From the NCBI GenBank assembly GCA_963971575.1, contig OZ020612.1:68073869-68137868 (forward strand): a DNA stretch of 64,000 nt, written 5' to 3'. Every line of letters starts with the position of its first letter. The first letter of the stretch is position 1. The DNA is from Liopterus haemorrhoidalis (lineage: Eukaryota > Arthropoda > Insecta > Coleoptera > Dytiscidae). This document shows, piece after piece, positions 59,975 through 64,000 of this stretch. Under the pieces are notes generated by a model. The model was given only the letters and a program-made list of their open reading frames with translations. It made no database searches and was not told where the DNA came from. Made by a program: the position numbers and the translations under genes.

Positions 59975-62087
59975 CAGTAGCGAATTAAGTTTTTTGGGGG
60001 CCCTGGGCGGTAAAATTCAAATGGGCCCTCTATTATTTTAAATAGAATGGAAATATTTGTATATAGACTTCGGCAGGCCCCCCGGCTCCGTGGGGCCTGG
60101 GCGGCCGCCCAGTCCGCCCACCGCTTAATTCGCCTCTGGACTAGAATCAGAAATCACTTGGACATACATACAACTTGGCCAATTTTCTTTCAGAATGTCA
60201 TTTCTAGTTTTATTATTTCTGATACTTTTGATTTTATTCAATTTTTATTTATTTTATTTCCTGAAAAGCTGCGGAGCCCCTGAGAAGTGCACGCGGATCA
60301 CTTAGGGCTCCGCGGAGCACAGGTTGAGAACCGCTGATATAGATGATAGATAAGACGTAAGTATTAGTTTATAAAGATTAAAAAGGGGCAGGCTAACATT
60401 TCATCGGTTCTGAGCCTTTTTGTGGACTGTCATTTTTTTTACTTTTTTTGCCGAAAATGTCAAAATTTTAGACCGTAACTCAAAACTGACCATATATTTG
60501 TATCTAAGGCTAAAAATATATAAGTATACCAATTTTCAAAAAAAAAAAATTTTTTAAATTCTTCCAAAATTTTGAAAATTTTGGTCAAAATTTTTTTGAC
60601 TTCGATTTTAGCCAAAATATAGTTTTAGGCTAATTTTGGGGTGAGGATTATGGAAAAAATATTTAAAAAATTCATGCTTTCCTGGTTTTTGAGTTAAAGC
60701 TGATTTAGGTCAGTTTTTTGCCTATAATTCCAAAACTTTTGCCCAAACTTCAAAATGGACCAAATTTTCTTGATTTCTGACCAAAAATGCATATTGTACC
60801 AATTTTCAATAAAATTGGAGACAAAAATTTTTTTCTTCAAAATCACGATTTTTTTAAGGTCTACCCCTTACGATTTTTTCGATTTTTGGACATTTTCAAG
60901 GATTTTGGATTACTGCCCCTACAAAACTTAATAATATGTTTATTTAAGCCCAATTTTTTTCTTAGACTAAACCGTGTAGTAGAATTTTAAAATTTCAAGC
61001 CGCATATTTATATCCCTAACCATTTTTTAGTTAGCAATTTTAAAAATTTTCAAAAAAATTAAAAAAAATGAAAAAACTTCAAAAAATTTTTTTGTTTCAA
61101 AATCTGGTTACAAGTAAATTAGGACCTCAAGAATTCACAAATTTCAACCGCAGGTCTTTATTGCATTTCGTTTTTGAGATATATCCATGCGAAGATGAAT
61201 ATTTCTATAAATCACGCCATATTAAAATTTGTCATAATTTTAAAATACGCAAAACGAGTAAGGCCTCTAATTTTTTCTAGACTTAATAAACTACCAGGAA
61301 TCCAAAAATTCTAGCGTCAGGTTGCTTTCTCTAACCGTTTTTGAGTTGTGATTTTTTTAAACTCACTATTTTCACAAATTATGTAAATTATGCCATAAAA
61401 AAAATTGTCACAATCTCAAAACGCATTAAACGATTAAAGCCCCAATTTTTTTCTAGACTAAATAAACTACAAGGAATCCAAAAATTTCAACCGCTGGTCG
61501 CTATCTCTAACCATTTTTGAGTTGTGATTTATTTTATTTTACAATTTTCACAAATAATGTAAATTATGCTATTCAAAAAATTGTCATTATCTCAAAACGT
61601 TTTAAACGATTAAAGCCCCAATTTTTCTCTAGACCAGTGGTTCCCAACCTTTTTTACTTGCGGAGCCCTTTTTAGAATCAATTTCTATGACGGAGCACCT
61701 AGGCCTACCCTATGTCTTACAAATTAACAGTGTTAAGAAGTAATGTTACGGGGGAGGGAGTAGATTTTTTAGTTAATATAAATTCACTTTTCTCTTTCAC
61801 AGCTTACATATTGATAGACAGATTTTCATAAAATGAAGCAAATAATCAAAATACACGCAGGTTATTCAAACAAAAATGCATCTCACCGTTCACATTCCAG
61901 CTAGTCATAGAGTCATAAACCGGCTAGAAGCGAATTATGTTGCTTGGGGGTCCTGGGCGGTAAAATTAAATGGGACCTCTATTATTTTAAATAGAATGGA
62001 ATTATTTGTATATAGACTTCGGTAGGCCCCCCGGCTTCGCGGGCCCTGGGCGGCCGCCAAGTCCGCCCACCGCTTAATTCGCCTCTG
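59975..62087. mobile_element. Composite insertion: MITE - family A - MITE
   Basis: A left MITE (59975-60138) and a right MITE (61925-62087) of one family (ends CAGTAGCGAATTAAG / CTTAATTCGCCTCTG) enclose 1.8 kb of family A and hAT-end sequence. The outer flanks are a perfect 8-bp repeat GACGTCTG (59967-59974 and 62088-62095), and a related empty site with one GACGTCTG lies at 690-697 (minus). The whole block therefore behaves as one insertion, or as an original MITE later expanded by recombination. Confidence 0.7.
60150..61640 (+). repeat. Family A repeat, copy 5 (inside the composite insertion)
   Basis: The longest copy, with 176-bp units marked by TCTAG at 61276, 61452 and 61628. Bounded by a hAT right end (GGTTGAGAACCGCTG at about 60322) and a hAT left end (CAGTGGTTCCCAACC at about 61635). 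Confidence 0.8.
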
Positions 62088-62169
62088 GACGTCTGTTCAA
62101 TTCAGCGAACAAGTCGTGACTAGTTCGCATACTGCACTAATAATAAAAACGAAAGAACTTTTCTGTAGG

Positions 62170-62425
62170 TACACCTAGTGATTCTTCTCGAGAAAAATTT
62201 TTAATTTTCATTTTTCATTTCTCGCGAAATGTAAAATTTGCTCGACGCCTTTACTTTAGTACTTTAAAGGTAATTATAATTTTAACATGTTTTTATCCTC
62301 TACAATATTTTCAACATTAAAAAAAGATGTATATTCTAATAATTATATAATTAATTTTCTCGAGATTTCTCGAGAATTCTCGAGAAAATAAGTCTAATGT
62401 CGAGAAATCAGAAACACCTAATACA
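62170..62425. mobile_element. CTCGAGA-rich MITE
   Basis: Inverted TTCTCGAGA-rich ends (CTAGTGATTCTTCTCGAGAA and GAGAAATCAGAAACACCTA) enclose several TCTCGAGAATTCTCGAGA palindromes. Termini approximate; target duplication unclear. Confidence 0.5.
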
Positions 62426-62943
62426 TCATTGAGTTTATATAGTAAATATAGAACAATAAAAGTAGAAATTAATTATATTGTCACATACTAGACGCCCTCT
62501 TCTTATCCCATTGTTCGTAATTCTAATTTATTAAGAACCAAATGTGCGAATAATAAAACATTAAAATAAAAAGTCCGTCCCTGCGTGACAGTATCTCTTA
62601 ATCGCCATCCCGAAACATTCAGGTGAACGGTACATTTACAAATCTTCTGAATAAAAGTCGCTAAAATCTTACTGTTTTGCTTGAGGTTGAGGTTGACCTA
62701 ATGCTTCCTCCATAACGGATCCACAACTGCATATCATCATTCATCGACCTTATCGAATCAATATAATTAAGTTCCCAGTATTTTTATTGATGTTGAATTC
62801 ACCTCTCGTACAGGTAGGTACAAGAGAGAAAAAGAACACAGCTACTTACAAACAGGCTTTAAAACGCTGGAACTAAACGCTATAGTCAATTTATTTGTGA
62901 CCATCGTTCTATACGGTACATATTTAGAAAGACCTGTATAAAC
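62426..62943. other. Upstream region of the secreted-peptide gene
   Basis: Apparently unique sequence. A promoter and a 5' UTR, possibly with an upstream non-coding exon, would be here. No TATA box stands out. Confidence 0.35.
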
Positions 62944-63656
62944 ATGTTTAATTATTTATTTAGTTTATTATTCTTTTATTTATTAATTAATCAACTTGAA
63001 AGTGCACCAATTAATGATGATGATAATGTTGAACTGCATGATCAAAGACAAAATGGAACGGAAAATTATCGAGTTGATATGAAGGATGTATTGATTGTAT
63101 TTTCACCGTTGGAGACCATTTTTTCAATGGCTGGCGTTGCGAGTGAAGCCGGATTATTAAAACCACCAGGACAAGAAGTAGGAAGTGATGAATTTGCGGG
63201 AGGATTGGCCTTGTTTAATTTCAAAAATATTGATAATCCACCGGAAATTGAGCAAAACCATTTTCACAATAATTATAGAAGGAAATCGTAAGTATTTTTA
63301 TACAATCTGTGTAACTGTAATTTTATAATGCATTTTTAAATTTTTATTATATAATTCATTTAGTTTAAAAAAATTATAAAACCATTAGAGATTATTTTTC
63401 ACTTTGAGTTAAGTTATCCCCTTGTGTAGAATTTGTTTGATGTGCCAAAATGTAAATAAAATATGGAAATAAATGGACTATTTTTTATGTAATAGTTTAT
63501 TGTAATATTGATATATTTTTAAGAAATTTACCTTCAACCTAACTTATGTTTCCCTAATAATAATTTTGAATTATTTTACTTTTCAGGGCAAATTCAAATT
63601 TTGGGCATTTAATAAAAATGTTGATTGACAGAAGAAAACTTGGAAATCTAAATTAA
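62944..63656 (+). CDS. Secreted neuropeptide-like precursor, 2 exons, 137 aa
   Basis: Exon 1 (62944-63287, donor GTAAGT) and exon 2 (63587-63656, acceptor TTTCAG) join in phase 2. Seen: a signal peptide (MFNYLFSLLFFYLLINQLESA) with likely cleavage after A21; an acidic stretch; MKDVLIVFSPLETIFSMAG; then basic sites at R112-R113-K114 and R130-R131-K132 bracketing a 15-residue segment that starts SANSNFGHL, and a short tail LGNLN. This layout resembles a neuropeptide or small secreted regulatory precursor. I do not recognise the family, so the role is inference. The ATG is the first in frame and is followed at once by the hydrophobic core. A MITE sits 13 bases after the stop codon. No clear AATAAA was seen before the window ends. 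Confidence 0.7.
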
Positions 63657-63669
63657 ACTTACTGAAGAC

Positions 63670-63825
63670 CAGTGGCGGACATTTGCAAAGACAATTGTCT
63701 TGGGCCCGTAATTTTCAAGGGCCCAACGAACCCTTCCCCTTTCCCCTTCTCCTTTGAACGCCTCTAGGTTGAGGGCCCGTAAATCAAAAATGTCTTGGGC
63801 CCGGCGAAGGCTTAATCCGCCACTG
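63670..63825. mobile_element. hAT MITE in the 3' UTR of the secreted-peptide gene
   Basis: Ends CAGTGGCGGACA / TCCGCCACTG, with a perfect 8-bp duplication CTGAAGAC (63662-63669 and 63826-63833). Length 156 bp, starting 13 bases after the stop codon. Confidence 0.87.
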
Positions 63826-64000
63826 CTGAAGACTGTTTTGGTGATTTAAGTAATTTAAGATTTTTATAAAACAAATAATTATTTAAGTACTATCATTTTT
63901 AGCTAATTTCTGGAACAATTCTGTGGCAAATCTGTAAGCTTACAGACAAAATCTCTCATAACAACACATAAAACAACTAAAGAGTTGACTAGTTATCTAA

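Larger units (their letters stand above)
59830..62170 (+). repeat. Repeat 'D' interrupted by the composite insertion
   Basis: 59830-59974 and 62088-62170 together match, in inverse orientation, the uninterrupted sequence at about 640-820 (shared AAAACGCAAAAGACGTCTG and ACTAGTTC...CATACTGCACTAATAATAA). Confidence 0.7.

Noticed and set aside
60787..61280. Two ORFs (67 and 70 codons) mirrored at 4537-5063
   Set aside because: They occur at the same place in copies of family A with frame differences elsewhere; repeat-derived rather than genes.

Overview
The window is AT-rich animal nuclear DNA, most likely from an insect. The reasons are: spliced genes with GT-AG introns; conserved eukaryotic genes (CTU2 and VPS54 orthologues); and a dense load of cut-and-paste DNA transposon remnants (hAT, Tc1/mariner, PIF/Harbinger, piggyBac). 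The species cannot be named from sequence alone. No rRNA, intact tRNA gene, CRISPR array, LTR retrotransposon or intact transposase was seen.

Layout. 1-32 kb is a repeat-rich, gene-poor tract. It holds seven copies (with those up to 36 kb) of a long repeat, here 'family B', six of which carry a tRNA-like core; several copies of 'family A', which has internal 176-bp tandem units; four copies of a hAT-type MITE (two with perfect 8-bp target duplications); piggyBac, Harbinger and hAT fragments; and two near-identical ~0.8-kb elements with a decayed ORF. Three short minus-strand open segments (11.9, 18.8 and 27.6 kb) look like alternative first coding exons of one host gene whose body would lie left of the window. 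That is inference.

33-41 kb is the gene core. CTU2 (+, three exons) makes a subunit of the cytosolic tRNA 2-thiolation complex. VPS54 (-, two exons) makes a subunit of the GARP tethering complex. VPS54 shares a ~520-bp divergent intergenic region with a multi-exon plus-strand gene (40.9-56.1 kb). That gene encodes a full-length zinc-ribbon plus ISXO2/IS1595-like (Merlin-type) transposase-derived protein. Its introns, including one of about 8 kb, are packed with nested MITEs and a THAP-domain exon. Between CTU2 and VPS54 lies a 54-codon secreted-type ORF whose ATG sits in the loop of a perfect 17-bp hairpin.

56-64 kb holds a 16-bp-period minisatellite, a composite MITE/family A/MITE insertion with a perfect 8-bp target duplication whose empty site is present at 0.69 kb, and a two-exon gene (62.9-63.7 kb) for a 137-aa secreted, neuropeptide-like precursor with a MITE inserted just after its stop codon.

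The genes do not form an operon or obvious pathway; the shared theme is a transposon-saturated locus with a few housekeeping genes and at least one probably domesticated transposase. Exon limits were read by eye from splice consensus and frame continuity.
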